Source: Bacteroidota bacterium (GTDB taxonomy: Bacteria > Bacteroidota > Bacteroidia > Chitinophagales > Chitinophagaceae). Taken from it: a DNA stretch of 32,527 nt. Shown one piece after another: positions 8,421 to 17,165 of the stretch. The DNA is taken from contig CANKWR010000020.1 of NCBI GenBank assembly GCA_947487525.1, positions 1 through 32,527 of the forward strand. The letters run 5' to 3'. Positions within the stretch are counted from its first letter, which is position 1; the number at the start of each line of letters is the position of its first letter. The notes under the pieces are model-generated. The model saw nothing but the letters and a program-made list of their open reading frames with translations, did no database searches and was not told where the DNA came from. The translations under genes were made by a program, and so were the position numbers.

Positions 8421-9830
8421 ATGCTTTATTTTGAAAATATAACCTACGCAATGCAGCACAATATCCTATTCTTAGGTGTATTGTGGTTGTTATTTCAATT
8501 GGTTACCACTATTTTTTATTTGAAAGCCAACACCCAATTTAAAATAGGAACTACCCTTCAATTTGCCGCAACCATCTTGTTTTTAATTGAAGTAACTCAA
8601 TTATACCACTTTCCTATTCAGTACTTAAAGGGTATCAATATATCCGTTCCCAATCCCCATTTCTATTTTGCAATCATTGGTATTGTTTATTGCCTTAGTT
8701 TGGTGTATTTGATTGGACAATTGATCTATCGTATTGTAGCATTAAAAGCATTAAAAAAATCAATTGTCATTGATCCCTCTTTAAAGGAATTGATAAAAGA
8801 ACTACATCAACAAATTCCTCAAAATTTAACCATTGGTTATAGCAATAAAGTGAATAGCCCAGTCGTTTTTGGATTTTTTGAACCGGTCATTTTATTGCCA
8901 TTTGCCTTATGTAATCAATTAAGTGTTGATGAAATAAAATTAATATTACTACACGAGTTAGCGCATATTACTAGAAATGATTATTTATTTAATTTTGTTC
9001 AAACCATTGCTAACATTATGCTTTGGTTCAATCCATTCAACCATCTTTTATCAAAGAACTTATCCTTACAAAGAGAAATTGCTTGTGATGAGCTAGTTTT
9101 ACAAAGCCAGCAGGCTACTCCCCTTTTATATACAAAAGTTTTATACCAATTGTCCTTATTGAACAAAAACAGCTACAATGAATTAAGGTTGGCTGCGGTA
9201 CAGCATCAAGGAGAATTATTAACGAGGATACATAAAATAAACAAAGTGATGAAAGGAAATACATTCTCCTTCAAACCCATTGTTGCAATTTTGGGATTAA
9301 CAATTTTGTTATGTATTCAAATTCGACCAATAAAAAAATATGAAAGTCAAATTAATGCGCAGCATTCAAGTATAAAGGACAATCCAAAAAAGAAACCTAC
9401 GGTTTTGGCTCAAAATAATATTTTGAAAATATACAATAAGGCTACAGTTCAAAATAAACAAGCCCCAAGGAAAATTAAGCAATACGAATACACCAAAACA
9501 TTAGAGGCAACGGAATCAATCAAGGAGGATAAACAAGCCTATGATGAATTAATTAGCCAAACGAAAAACTGGATCAAAGCACGTCAAAATCCAATTCAAT
9601 TTGCAAGTTATGATCAACAAATGGACTCGGTAGATGATTTAATTGCAGAAAGGCTTTTAATTACTTCTATTGTTAGAAGTTACCAATTAAAGAAAGCAAT
9701 TTTGACTGAGAAATTACAAATGGCAAAGGATCGCAATGAAGCCTATGATTATTTATACAATAGTAAGGAGTGGGCGGAAATTAAAGAATATGAAAAATGG
9801 GCAAAAACCTATTTAGAAAGACATCAATAA
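8421..9830 (+). CDS. M56-family membrane metallopeptidase (BlaR1/MecR1-like antirepressor)
   Basis: The 469-residue protein carries the zinc protease motif H178-E-L-A-H182 (LLHELAHITRND) and a downstream glutamate (E219 in LQREIACDE) as probable third ligand. Membrane segments are visible near 13-34, 45-62, 81-104 and 285-302, the four-helix layout of BlaR1. Unlike BlaR1, there is no penicillin-binding sensor domain. The 165 residues after the last helix are Lys/Gln/Glu-rich and probably helical, and topology would place them outside the inner membrane. It likely inactivates the BlaI-type repressor encoded upstream in response to an unknown envelope signal. An internal ATG at codon 11 is a possible alternative start. 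The end overlaps the convergent WbqC-like gene by 18 bases. Confidence 0.9.
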   Translation: MLYFENITYAMQHNILFLGVLWLLFQLVTTIFYLKANTQFKIGTTLQFAATILFLIEVTQLYHFPIQYLKGINISVPNPHFYFAIIGIVYCLSLVYLIGQLIYRIVALKALKKSIVIDPSLKELIKELHQQIPQNLTIGYSNKVNSPVVFGFFEPVILLPFALCNQLSVDEIKLILLHELAHITRNDYLFNFVQTIANIMLWFNPFNHLLSKNLSLQREIACDELVLQSQQATPLLYTKVLYQLSLLNKNSYNELRLAAVQHQGELLTRIHKINKVMKGNTFSFKPIVAILGLTILLCIQIRPIKKYESQINAQHSSIKDNPKKKPTVLAQNNILKIYNKATVQNKQAPRKIKQYEYTKTLEATESIKEDKQAYDELISQTKNWIKARQNPIQFASYDQQMDSVDDLIAERLLITSIVRSYQLKKAILTEKLQMAKDRNEAYDYLYNSKEWAEIKEYEKWAKTYLERHQ

Positions 9831-10412
9831 TTGATTGGCTTGTTTACCTCCACAACAGAATAATAAATCCAAAATACATAAATTAGGTAAGAAGCCAGTT
9901 CTATCTTCAAACACCTGATTGTATTTCAAAGGATTGGGATACAAATGGTAATTTTTGGGTAACCAGGGGTCAAAACTTCTTTGTACAGCTACTTCAGGAT
10001 TGGTTTCAACAATTTCCCAATGCGTTTTTAATTGCTTTTTTACCCAGGCATTTGTTGTTAATAATACATCCACTAACAAAGCAGGTTTACTATTGTATAC
10101 ATCAAATAAAGAAGCTTTATAGTATTCGAAAAATGGTGATCGTTGATAACTGGATACAATTGCTTTAAAATGATGGTCCTGCCAATTTGTGCTGTAGTCA
10201 ATCATGATATTGCCAATAAGTGCTTTTTGATCCCTTCCCCCTATCAATGGAATAGATAAATGCAAAGGGCCTTGAGCTGTGGCAATGACCATTCTATTTT
10301 TAAAACTCATTTTGGAATAAGGATGTTGATGATCAAAAAACACTTCTTTCGCTGGTGTTATTGATTTAATATAGCCAATCGTACCAAAATATTGTAAGTC
10401 TGTTATATACAT
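9813..10412 (-). CDS. WbqC-like family protein
   Basis: The 199-residue protein fits the WbqC-like family (PF08889): an early DLQYFG segment, then SIPLIG, then a W-HFKAIVSSYQRSPFFEYY stretch typical of the family. Members occur with polysaccharide synthesis genes or as conserved single genes in Bacteroidota; no biochemical role is established that I can rely on. I chose ATG at 10412 (MYITDLQYFG) over a TTG three codons upstream because the family usually starts just before this segment. There is no signal peptide, so it should be cytosolic. It overlaps the M56 gene tail to tail and is divergent from the LEA14-like lipoprotein gene. Confidence 0.75.
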   Translation of the reverse strand: MYITDLQYFGTIGYIKSITPAKEVFFDHQHPYSKMSFKNRMVIATAQGPLHLSIPLIGGRDQKALIGNIMIDYSTNWQDHHFKAIVSSYQRSPFFEYYKASLFDVYNSKPALLVDVLLTTNAWVKKQLKTHWEIVETNPEVAVQRSFDPWLPKNYHLYPNPLKYNQVFEDRTGFLPNLCILDLLFCCGGKQANQLLMSF

Positions 10413-10484
10413 AGTTAACAAAAAGTTATGTAAATATATTTTCCCAATCTACAAATACCTATTAATTTTATACAAATTTTCAAA

Positions 10485-10982
10485 ATGCAACTAAATAGAT
10501 TCCTTGTTTTAGCGATTGTCCTTTTCATCTCTGGATGCAGTTCCCCAAAATCTTTTGAATTAAAGGGAGTACAATCCTTTAAGATTGAAAAAATGAGTTT
10601 AAAGGAAAATATTATCAATGCTCAATTAAATTGCTACAACCCCAATGGATTTGATTTAGAATTAAAAAAAATGGACTGTGATATTTATGTCAATGACCAA
10701 AAGTTAACACACTATTTATTGGAAACACCCATCAATATACCTTCCTCTGCTAATTTTATATTACCAGCGAAATTACAGATTGGCTTAAACTCCATTTTGA
10801 ATCACAGTGTAGACTTAATGTTTAATAAGCCCTTTAAAATTATGGTGGTTGGAAATGCTACAGTTTCAAAAGGATTTTTTACTAAAACAATTCCCATTAA
10901 TTACACGACTACCAAAACTTTTAACTTAAAGGAATCGGTAGTTAGGGACCTTTTAAAAACTGTGCAAGGTCAACTCAAATAA
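10485..10982 (+). CDS. LEA14-like (WHy-domain) lipoprotein
   Basis: This small protein (165 residues) has a lipoprotein signal with lipobox FISGC, making C18 the lipidated residue. The mature part resembles the LEA type 2/WHy beta-sandwich, with the characteristic CYNPNGFDLELKKMDCDI segment around residues 44-62 (an Asn-Pro-Asn turn followed by alternating hydrophobics). In bacteria such domains are envelope proteins of unknown job; in plants they relate to desiccation protection. It stands alone, between a divergent wbqC-like gene and a convergent pyrE. The family call rests on the NPN pattern and size, so it is moderately sure. Confidence 0.7.
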   Translation: MQLNRFLVLAIVLFISGCSSPKSFELKGVQSFKIEKMSLKENIINAQLNCYNPNGFDLELKKMDCDIYVNDQKLTHYLLETPINIPSSANFILPAKLQIGLNSILNHSVDLMFNKPFKIMVVGNATVSKGFFTKTIPINYTTTKTFNLKESVVRDLLKTVQGQLK

Positions 10983-11005
10983 AAATCTTTAAATAGTCGA
11001 TCAAT

Positions 11006-11635
11006 TTATGGGTTCCAAGTGGAAGGACTTTCTCTCCACTGCATTAAAGTTTCCTGGGTATTGGCATCTATATCTCCTTTTTCAACCGCTAAGTCAATTA
11101 AACTAGCATAGTTGGTTAAGGAATGATAAGGGACACCGGCGGCTTTAAATGCTTCATCGGCAATACTAAAACCATAATTGAATATGGAAACCATCCCCAC
11201 CACTTCTAATCCTTCATTGCGCAATACATCCACTACTTGTAAACTACTTTTACCCGTGGATATTAAATCCTCAATGACTAAAATTTTATTGGATCTTTCA
11301 TAAGCACCTTCAATTTGGTTGCCTAAGCCATGCTCTTTGGGTTTTGGACGCACGTAGATGTACGGTAATTTTAATTGATCCGCAGCCATGGCACCCCATG
11401 GAATACCCGCTGTGGCCACCCCGGCTAACATATCTGCTCCTTCGAATTGCTCAAAGATCACATTACACATTTCACTTTTGATAAAATCACGTACATAAGG
11501 AAAGGATAACACTTTACGATTGTCACAATAGATTGGACTTTTCCAACCACTAGCCCAGGTAAATGGATTATTTGGACTTAATTTTACTGCACCTACTTGA
11601 AGTAATTTTTCTGCTACTGCTTTTTCGTTGGTCAT
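11006..11635 (-). CDS. pyrE: Orotate phosphoribosyltransferase
   Basis: PyrE joins orotate to PRPP to give OMP, the fifth step of pyrimidine synthesis. The PRPP-binding motif is ILVIEDLISTGKSS, with the acidic pair E122-D123 (numbered from the chosen start), and the flexible-loop region RPKPKEHG lies before it. I place the start at ATG 11635 (MTNEKAVAEKLLQ), giving 209 residues. The frame continues to a TTG at 11659, but that codon sits inside a perfect -7 promoter box (11657-11664), so the longer form would not be transcribed from it. It is divergent from the Nudix gene and separate from pyrB/pyrR, which lie 1 kb away. Confidence 0.94.
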   Translation of the reverse strand: MTNEKAVAEKLLQVGAVKLSPNNPFTWASGWKSPIYCDNRKVLSFPYVRDFIKSEMCNVIFEQFEGADMLAGVATAGIPWGAMAADQLKLPYIYVRPKPKEHGLGNQIEGAYERSNKILVIEDLISTGKSSLQVVDVLRNEGLEVVGMVSIFNYGFSIADEAFKAAGVPYHSLTNYASLIDLAVEKGDIDANTQETLMQWRESPSTWNP

Positions 11636-11656
11636 ATCAATTATGTATTGGTGTGA

Positions 11657-11664
11657 CAAAATTA
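11657..11664 (-). promoter_or_regulatory. Predicted pyrE -7 promoter box
   Basis: On the minus strand this is TAATTTTG, an exact match to TAnnTTTG. A TTG 23 bases upstream (11688-11690) is a weak -33 candidate. The box fixes the pyrE start downstream, at 11635, with a leader of roughly 15 bases. Confidence 0.5.
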
Positions 11665-11715
11665 ATGGCTAAATGCTTATTTTACTTCAATAGTTACTAA
11701 ATACTATACACATTT

Positions 11716-12147
11716 ATGCCAACTCAAATAATTGCCGCAGGCGGATTAGTGACCAACCCACAAGGGGAAATATTATGGATTTATAGAAGAGGATTTTGGG
11801 ATTTACCCAAAGGAAAATTAGACGAAGGGGAAACCATACAAACCTGTGCTGTAAGAGAGGTACAGGAAGAAACTGGTTTACAAAATATCCAATTACATGG
11901 CATGTTGTGTTTTACCAATCATACTTATTTTGATACCTACTTAAATGAGGAAGTAGTAAAGCGCACTTATTGGTTTCAGATGTCTATTCCCAATGCACAG
12001 GAAGGGATTCCACAATCCACTGAGGATATTGAAAAAATTGAATGGCATTCACTAGCGAAAGCAAGGCATTGTTTAGATCAAACCTATCCCAACATTATAG
12101 AAGTAATTGAAGCGTATAGATTAAAGCTAAACAAACAAGAAGACTAA
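11716..12147 (+). CDS. Nudix hydrolase
   Basis: The 143-residue protein has a complete Nudix box: G33, E39, R47-E48, E51-E52, G54-L55 (GKLDEGET...REVQEETGL), which binds Mg2+ and cleaves a nucleoside diphosphate linked to another group. The segment before the box (WIYRRGFWDLPKGKLDEGE) resembles the (di)nucleoside polyphosphate/MutT-like subgroup, but the substrate cannot be named. It sits between divergent pyrE and convergent coaD, so a nucleotide house-cleaning role fits the context. The frame is intact and ends ten bases before the coaD stop. Confidence 0.85.
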   Translation: MPTQIIAAGGLVTNPQGEILWIYRRGFWDLPKGKLDEGETIQTCAVREVQEETGLQNIQLHGMLCFTNHTYFDTYLNEEVVKRTYWFQMSIPNAQEGIPQSTEDIEKIEWHSLAKARHCLDQTYPNIIEVIEAYRLKLNKQED

Positions 12148-12157
12148 TTTGATGCTA

Positions 12158-12628
12158 TTATCTGTTAAGACTTTTATTTACCACGTCTGGTAAAAATGGG
12201 GATGCATCTCCATCGTTTCTTAAAATATCTCTAACAATGGTGGAGGCAACGGATGTGTATTTTGGTTCTCCAGTCAAGAAGATGGTTTCAATATGCTTGT
12301 CCATGGTTCTATTGGCGTCGGCAATGGTTTTTTCATATTCAAAATCGCTTACGTAACGAATACCCCTCAGGATAAATTTTGCACCAATCGCCTGACAATA
12401 TTTTATGGTCAACCCATCATAAATCACCGCTTCCACCTTAGGCTCATCCTTATAAATTTCTTCAAACCAAAGCCTTCTTTGATCAGCACTAAACATGGGA
12501 TTTTTAGCGGCATTCATCCCAATACCCACTATAACTTTATCAAATAAGGGTAAGGATCGATTGATGATATCAATATGTCCAAGGGTAACTGGATCAAAAG
12601 TGCCTGGAAATAAACAAATTCTTTGCAT
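12158..12628 (-). CDS. coaD: Phosphopantetheine adenylyltransferase
   Basis: CoaD transfers AMP from ATP to 4'-phosphopantetheine, the penultimate step of coenzyme A synthesis. The N-terminal nucleotidyltransferase motif is FPGTFDPVTLGH, with T15-L-G-H18 as the (T/H)xGH signature. GIRYVSDFEYE and the C-terminal VASTIVRDI (usual form SSSLVRE) follow at their family positions. The length of 156 residues is normal. It lies 38 bases after pyrB on the same strand and is probably the last gene of a pyrR-pyrB-coaD run; the link to pyrimidine synthesis is likely only positional. Confidence 0.96.
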   Translation of the reverse strand: MQRICLFPGTFDPVTLGHIDIINRSLPLFDKVIVGIGMNAAKNPMFSADQRRLWFEEIYKDEPKVEAVIYDGLTIKYCQAIGAKFILRGIRYVSDFEYEKTIADANRTMDKHIETIFLTGEPKYTSVASTIVRDILRNDGDASPFLPDVVNKSLNR

Positions 12629-12665
12629 GCAATAAAAGTAAGGAAATTGTTAAAACAAACAAGCA

Positions 12666-13598
12666 TTAGGCTGGATTTGTCCTACCCGTTAACAGGTATA
12701 AACAAGCCATTCTCACAGCTACCCCATTTTCAACCTGGTCTAAAATAATGGAATGTGGACTGTTTGCAACATCACTATCCATTTCAACCCCTCTGTTAAT
12801 AGGGCCGGGATGCATGATTACGATTTCTTTGTTGAGCTTATTGAGGCGATCCATGGTGATTCCATAAGCTAGGTTATATTCTCTCAATGATGAAAATAAG
12901 GGCTGATTTTGGCGCTCTAATTGAATTCTAAGCACATTGGCAACGTCGCACCAAGCCAAAGCTTTATCGATATTGTATTCTACTTGAATCCCCATTGCTT
13001 CCTTAAGATAGGTAGGGATTAAGGTAGGTGGGCCAGAAACCATGATTTCAGCACCCATTTTCTTTAATAAATAAATATTACTAAGGGCAACTCGGCTATG
13101 CATAATGTCTCCCAAAATGGCCACTTTAAGTCCTTTTAAGGATCCAAATTTTTCGACCATTGAAAAGGCATCTAATAACGCTTGTGTTGGATGTTCGTTA
13201 ATTCCATCCCCTGCATTAATGATGGCAGCATCAATATGTTTTGCTAAAAAATGAGGCGCTCCTGAAGCACTATGGCGCATCACCACCATATCCACTTTCA
13301 TGCTTAAAATATTATTGACTGTATCTAAAAGAGATTCTCCTTTAGCCGCTGATGAACTTGAAACAGTGAAGTTAACTACGTCCGCAGAAAGCCTTTTCTC
13401 AGCCAATTCAAATGAAATTCTAGTTCTGGTGGAGTTCTCGTAAAATAAATTGACAATATTAATGTCTCTTAAACTAGGAACCTTTTTGACGGGTCTTTGT
13501 AAAACTTCTTTGAACTGACCTGCAGTAGATAAAATAAGTTGAATATCCTCAGTGTTGAGGTCTTTGATACCAAGAAGATGTTTGGTAGATAGTGCCAT
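12666..13598 (-). CDS. pyrB: Aspartate carbamoyltransferase catalytic subunit
   Basis: PyrB condenses carbamoyl phosphate with aspartate, the first committed step of pyrimidine synthesis. The carbamoyl-phosphate loop is S56-T-R-T-R60, the 80s-loop lysine is K86 (SSSAAKGES), and MRHSASGAP, GDGINEHPTQALLD, GDIMHSRV and HPGPINRGVE follow in order. At 310 residues it is a catalytic chain only; no pyrI regulatory gene is present here. It follows pyrR by 22 bases, so the two are almost certainly co-transcribed. Class B/C transcarbamoylases work with an active or inactive dihydroorotase partner, which makes the degenerate dihydroorotase at 24291-25553 a candidate partner. Confidence 0.96.
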   Translation of the reverse strand: MALSTKHLLGIKDLNTEDIQLILSTAGQFKEVLQRPVKKVPSLRDINIVNLFYENSTRTRISFELAEKRLSADVVNFTVSSSSAAKGESLLDTVNNILSMKVDMVVMRHSASGAPHFLAKHIDAAIINAGDGINEHPTQALLDAFSMVEKFGSLKGLKVAILGDIMHSRVALSNIYLLKKMGAEIMVSGPPTLIPTYLKEAMGIQVEYNIDKALAWCDVANVLRIQLERQNQPLFSSLREYNLAYGITMDRLNKLNKEIVIMHPGPINRGVEMDSDVANSPHSIILDQVENGVAVRMACLYLLTGRTNPA

Positions 13599-13620
13599 TA
13601 AAAAACAAAATTAAGATAAA

Positions 13621-14145
13621 TTAAGCATCCAACAAAATCACATCATCCACCCCATCATGTTCTTTCCACCTTACTTTTACCTTATGTGGGGTTAAAGTGT
13701 CCATTTCTTTTCCAGCAAAATCAGGCTGAATGGGCAATTCACGGCTTGGTTTTCGATCCACCAAAACGCATAAAGCCACTTTTGAGGGCCTACCAAAGGA
13801 AAGTAATGCGTCTAAAGCAGCTCGGATAGTCCTACCAGTATACAATACATCGTCAATTAAAATAACCGTTTTCCCTTCAATACTAAAAGGCAAATCGGTT
13901 TCCGTGGGTAAATGGAGTGCTCTACGAATATCGTCTCTAAAAAAAGTAATGTCTAATTTACCGTAAACCACCTGCTCAGGGCTTAGTTCCTGCTGTAAAG
14001 CAGCTACGATTTTATCACTCAAAAATACCCCCCTTGGTTGCAACCCTACAATGACCGTATTGGCCAAACCAGGATAGGTTTCTAATATTTGATGAGCAAG
14101 CCTTTTGATAATACTGGGCAGCTGTTGCTCGCTAATTAAAGTCAT
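13621..14145 (-). CDS. pyrR: PyrR-type pyrimidine regulator / uracil phosphoribosyltransferase
   Basis: The 174-residue protein has the type I phosphoribosyltransferase fold with PRPP motif VILIDDVLYTGRT (94-106) and the PyrR-specific tail VLVDRKPSRELPIQPDFAGK. In Gram-positive bacteria PyrR binds pyr mRNA leaders and also has weak uracil phosphoribosyltransferase activity. I see no convincing PyrR attenuator upstream (the gap to recF is only about 50 bases), so regulation in this organism may differ or only the enzyme role may matter. It heads pyrR-pyrB-coaD and is divergent from recF. Confidence 0.92.
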   Translation of the reverse strand: MTLISEQQLPSIIKRLAHQILETYPGLANTVIVGLQPRGVFLSDKIVAALQQELSPEQVVYGKLDITFFRDDIRRALHLPTETDLPFSIEGKTVILIDDVLYTGRTIRAALDALLSFGRPSKVALCVLVDRKPSRELPIQPDFAGKEMDTLTPHKVKVRWKEHDGVDDVILLDA

Positions 14146-14196
14146 TCCTTTAAAATTTGGCTAAAATTACAGCTTTTTCTTATGTATTTTGCACCT

Positions 14197-15279
14197 ATGG
14201 TATGGCTACACCAACTTTCTTTGGTCCAATTTAGGAACTATGTGCAAAAGCAATTTGTTTTTACAGACAGAATTGTGGGTATAGTTGGTCCCAATGGTAC
14301 GGGAAAAACAAATGTATTGGATGCCGTCTATTATTTATCATTTACGAAAAGTTATTTTAGTAGGCCCGATGCCCAAAATGTGCATCATGCACATGCGGGT
14401 ATGCGCGTGGAAGGTAAATATGATATGAATGGAGTGTCCACCCCCATCACTTGTATTCTTAGAGAAAATCTTAAAAAAGAATTTTATTTTGACCAAGAAC
14501 CCTATACAAAACTATCGCAGCATATTGGTAAAATCCCTTGTGTAATGATTGCCCCTGATGATGTTCAAATTATCACTGGCTCAAGTGAAGAGCGAAGAAG
14601 ATTAATGGATAGTTTACTGTCACAAATACACCCTATCTATTTAAAACATTTGATTCAGTACAATAAAATATTAGTTCAAAGAAATAGTTTGTTAAAAAAT
14701 GCTGCTGAAATAAATTATTTGGATACGCTTTTATTGGAAACCTTTAATGAACAGCTTGTTGAAAATGGTAATATTATTCATACCTATCGAAAAGAGTTAA
14801 TCAACAATTATTTACCAGAAATACTTTCTTTGTATTTACATATTGCTGGGCAGCAAGATGAAATTCACATTCAATATCAATCTCAATTAAATCAGGACTC
14901 GTTTGATACTTTATTGACACAGTCTCTCCCCAAGGATCAAATTTTACAAAGAACTAATGCGGGTATTCATAAGGATGATTTAATCATCACCATTCAAAAT
15001 CAGCCTTTTAAACAAGAAGCATCTCAGGGTCAGCGCAAAAGTTTATTATTTGCAATTAGATTGGCTGAATGGAAATTAATTAAAGAAAATAAAGGGTTCT
15101 CTCCTATTTTATTAATGGATGACATATTTGAAAAATTAGACGAACAAAGAATGATTCAATTATTAGACTGGGTAAGTCATTCTACGGATGGGCAAGTATT
15201 TATAACAGACACCCATAAAGAAAGGGTGGCTAATTTGTTGGGGAAACATTTAAGCAGTTATCAACTCATTGAATTATAA
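14197..15279 (+). CDS. recF: DNA replication/repair ATPase RecF
   Basis: RecF is an SMC-like ATPase that helps load RecA at single-stranded gaps. The Walker A motif is GPNGTGKT (residues 31-38 from the chosen start). The ABC-type signature is ASQGQRKSLLFAIRLAEW and Walker B is ILLMDDIFEKLD. I use ATG 14197 (MVWLHQLSLVQFRNY), which gives the standard short lead-in to the FRNY motif; an ATG at 14182 would add five residues. Length (360 residues) is normal. A DciA-like gene follows after 18 bases, an association I know from Bacteroidota genomes. Confidence 0.95.
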   Translation: MVWLHQLSLVQFRNYVQKQFVFTDRIVGIVGPNGTGKTNVLDAVYYLSFTKSYFSRPDAQNVHHAHAGMRVEGKYDMNGVSTPITCILRENLKKEFYFDQEPYTKLSQHIGKIPCVMIAPDDVQIITGSSEERRRLMDSLLSQIHPIYLKHLIQYNKILVQRNSLLKNAAEINYLDTLLLETFNEQLVENGNIIHTYRKELINNYLPEILSLYLHIAGQQDEIHIQYQSQLNQDSFDTLLTQSLPKDQILQRTNAGIHKDDLIITIQNQPFKQEASQGQRKSLLFAIRLAEWKLIKENKGFSPILLMDDIFEKLDEQRMIQLLDWVSHSTDGQVFITDTHKERVANLLGKHLSSYQLIEL

Positions 15280-15297
15280 TTGTGTAAATTGCAAGCT

Positions 15298-15579
15298 ATG
15301 GCAGTATTTAAATTAGGAGATGCATTAAAGCAGTTTGTACAAAGCAGTAAATTGAAAAACGGAATTCGTGCTGCACAAATTGAAGAAGTATGGAGTGAAA
15401 TTATGGGTGCCACCATTGCAAAGTATACCGACAAAATTTACATTTTTGATAAAAAGTTATTTATAGAAACGAGTGTTGGCCCTTTAAAAAATGAATTGGG
15501 TTTTCAGAAAGTTCAAATCATTGAAAGAGTCAACGAAAAAATGGGTGAAAATATGATCAATGAAGTGATCATTAAATAA
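15298..15579 (+). CDS. DUF721/DciA-like protein
   Basis: The 93-residue protein matches the small DUF721 family: an N-terminal helix (KLGDALKQFVQSS), then the conserved VWSEIMGATIAKYTDKIYI block and a C-terminal LKNELGFQKVQIIERVNEKMG. DciA members help load the replicative helicase, and the gene lies directly after recF, which supports a DNA-replication role; direct equivalence with DciA is inference. I use ATG 15298; the frame runs back to a TTG that would touch the recF stop codon, which is less likely. The protein has no signal sequence and is intact. Confidence 0.8.
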   Translation: MAVFKLGDALKQFVQSSKLKNGIRAAQIEEVWSEIMGATIAKYTDKIYIFDKKLFIETSVGPLKNELGFQKVQIIERVNEKMGENMINEVIIK

Positions 15580-15593
15580 ACTTCAGGTTTGAA

Positions 15594-16010
15594 CTAGCCA
15601 TGCGTGTTTGGTTTGGATGGATCCTCCTTCGCAATCACTTCTCTCATTAAATCATTCATGGTGAGTATGCCTTGAAATTCCATTTCGTCGAATATGGGCA
15701 AGTACCTGGTTTTATATACGTTCATTAATACCATGCATCTTTGCAAGTCTTCCTCAAAACCAATTACTGGATAATCGGAGGACATAATATCTTTCACCGT
15801 AGTTGATTCAGACTTTTTCCCTTGTAATTTAATTTTATGGGTATAGTCCCGTTCAGACATAATGCCTAAGTACTTCGCATCTTGCATCACCACCACATAG
15901 CTTAGGTTTTCAGATTTCATGATACTTAAAGCATCCAACACTTTAGTATCTGGGGTAACCGAATTAAAAACAGGCCCTTTCTTTTGAAGAATTTCTTTGA
16001 TTTTTGACAT
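15594..16010 (-). CDS. Two-CBS-domain protein
   Basis: The 138 residues consist almost entirely of a tandem CBS pair (Bateman module): the first around 8-62 (VLDALSIMKSENLSYVVVM, GIMSERDYTHKI) and the second around 73-130 (DLQRCMVLMNVYKTRYLPIF, GILTMNDLMREVI). Such modules bind adenine nucleotides and usually regulate an attached or partner protein; here there is no effector domain. GIMSERDYTHKI is a typical first-repeat ending in stand-alone CBS proteins. It lies on the minus strand 55 bases after the DoxX/MauE-like gene and converges on the DciA-like gene with a 14-base gap. The partner is unknown. Confidence 0.9.
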   Translation of the reverse strand: MSKIKEILQKKGPVFNSVTPDTKVLDALSIMKSENLSYVVVMQDAKYLGIMSERDYTHKIKLQGKKSESTTVKDIMSSDYPVIGFEEDLQRCMVLMNVYKTRYLPIFDEMEFQGILTMNDLMREVIAKEDPSKPNTHG

Positions 16011-16065
16011 AACAAAAACTTTTACAGTGATAACCTAAGTTAGCCAATTTAATGTAAGTAGGCTG

Positions 16066-17136
16066 TTATTTTTTTAAGAAGTCAAGGTAACTTTGCTTTT
16101 GCATGATCACACTTCCGTTCATTACAAAAATGGTAGGCCATACTCTAGCGGCTGTTTTGATCATGGTGATATCCCCAATTAGAATATTTTCTTTAGACAA
16201 TAATTGAAGGGCACCTGATTTATCAGCAGTGACAATGTAAATCAATGTATGTTTTTGATGTAACTGGGCTAACAAATTTTTCCAGGGTACTTCTGCAGTG
16301 ACTTTGCCGGTGAAAACCAATACATAAGGAATGGTTTGGCCTAAAATTTCTTTTGTACTATCTACTTTATGTAAGGTCTCTAATGCAAAATCGTCAATGG
16401 CTGCCTTTAATCCATTCCCTTTACGCACAACCACTTCTCTCCTGTTTTTATAAACATAGCTAGCATCAAAATTTTCGGGAAAATGATTGGCATCAAAGTA
16501 ATAGGATTTACCCTCTTTTATAAACTCCATTTGAATAGAAACACTGTCAGGTACAGCCCCTGGTGGCGTTTTCATTTTTTCGTTAATGTCATTCCCTACT
16601 TTATATGGCAAACAATCAATAATAGGCAAATGGTTTTGAACATAATACTGACCATAAACAACCCCAAAACTGGCAACCGTTAAAATAAAAAAACCTAACC
16701 AAGGTTTTATTTTTGATTTAACCTTTTTATGGTTGAATAACAAAATAACAATGGAAACAAATAATACAATGTCTTTAATAAATGAGGTTTTAGGCGTCAA
16801 GGGAATACAATCTCCAAAGCAACCACAGGTTTTTATTTTTCCCGAAAATAATGCATAACCAGTCAAGAAAGTAAAAAATACAATTAAGCCTAATAGTAAC
16901 CAAAGCGTTTGCTTATATGGAAATTTAATAATTAAGGCAATGCCTGCAACTATTTCAAGCACATTCATTCCAATGGAAAAGATTAAGGTATAATCACTGA
17001 AAAAAGAAAGACCCAATACATCGAAAAACTCTTGCATTTTATAGCTTAAGCCCAATGGGTCATTGGCTTTTATTAAACCAGAGAAAATAAATAATATACC
17101 CACTGTCCAGCGCAATAATTTTAGAAAGGATTGCAT
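16066..17136 (-). CDS. DoxX/MauE-like redox membrane protein (BT_3928 type)
   Basis: This 356-residue protein has a DoxX/MauE-like N-terminal membrane bundle, with helices near 8-22, 50-70, 78-97, 121-134 and 146-163. Between helices three and four is the cysteine motif C104-G-C106-FGD-C110-IPL, characteristic of MauE/DoxX redox members, which are thought to shuttle thiol electrons across the membrane. Residues 165-356 form a soluble domain with a thioredoxin-like feel (YVLVFTG, IYIVTAD, ARVWPTIFVMNG) but no CxxC, so it may bind rather than reduce. It follows DUF1599 by 29 bases, a pairing I recall from Bacteroidota genomes. Its substrate is not known. Confidence 0.82.
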   Translation of the reverse strand: MQSFLKLLRWTVGILFIFSGLIKANDPLGLSYKMQEFFDVLGLSFFSDYTLIFSIGMNVLEIVAGIALIIKFPYKQTLWLLLGLIVFFTFLTGYALFSGKIKTCGCFGDCIPLTPKTSFIKDIVLFVSIVILLFNHKKVKSKIKPWLGFFILTVASFGVVYGQYYVQNHLPIIDCLPYKVGNDINEKMKTPPGAVPDSVSIQMEFIKEGKSYYFDANHFPENFDASYVYKNRREVVVRKGNGLKAAIDDFALETLHKVDSTKEILGQTIPYVLVFTGKVTAEVPWKNLLAQLHQKHTLIYIVTADKSGALQLLSKENILIGDITMIKTAARVWPTIFVMNGSVIMQKQSYLDFLKK

Positions 17137-17165
17137 AATTATATTATTTAAATGGTTTGAATAGT

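Noticed and set aside
14185..14191. Promoter-like TATTTTG before recF
   Set aside because: It is one base short of TAnnTTTG and has no -33 element at the right distance; its only use was to weigh the recF start.
15580..15593. Small AAAC/GTTT inverted repeat between the DciA-like and CBS genes
   Set aside because: Too short and without a T-run; not distinguishable from chance.
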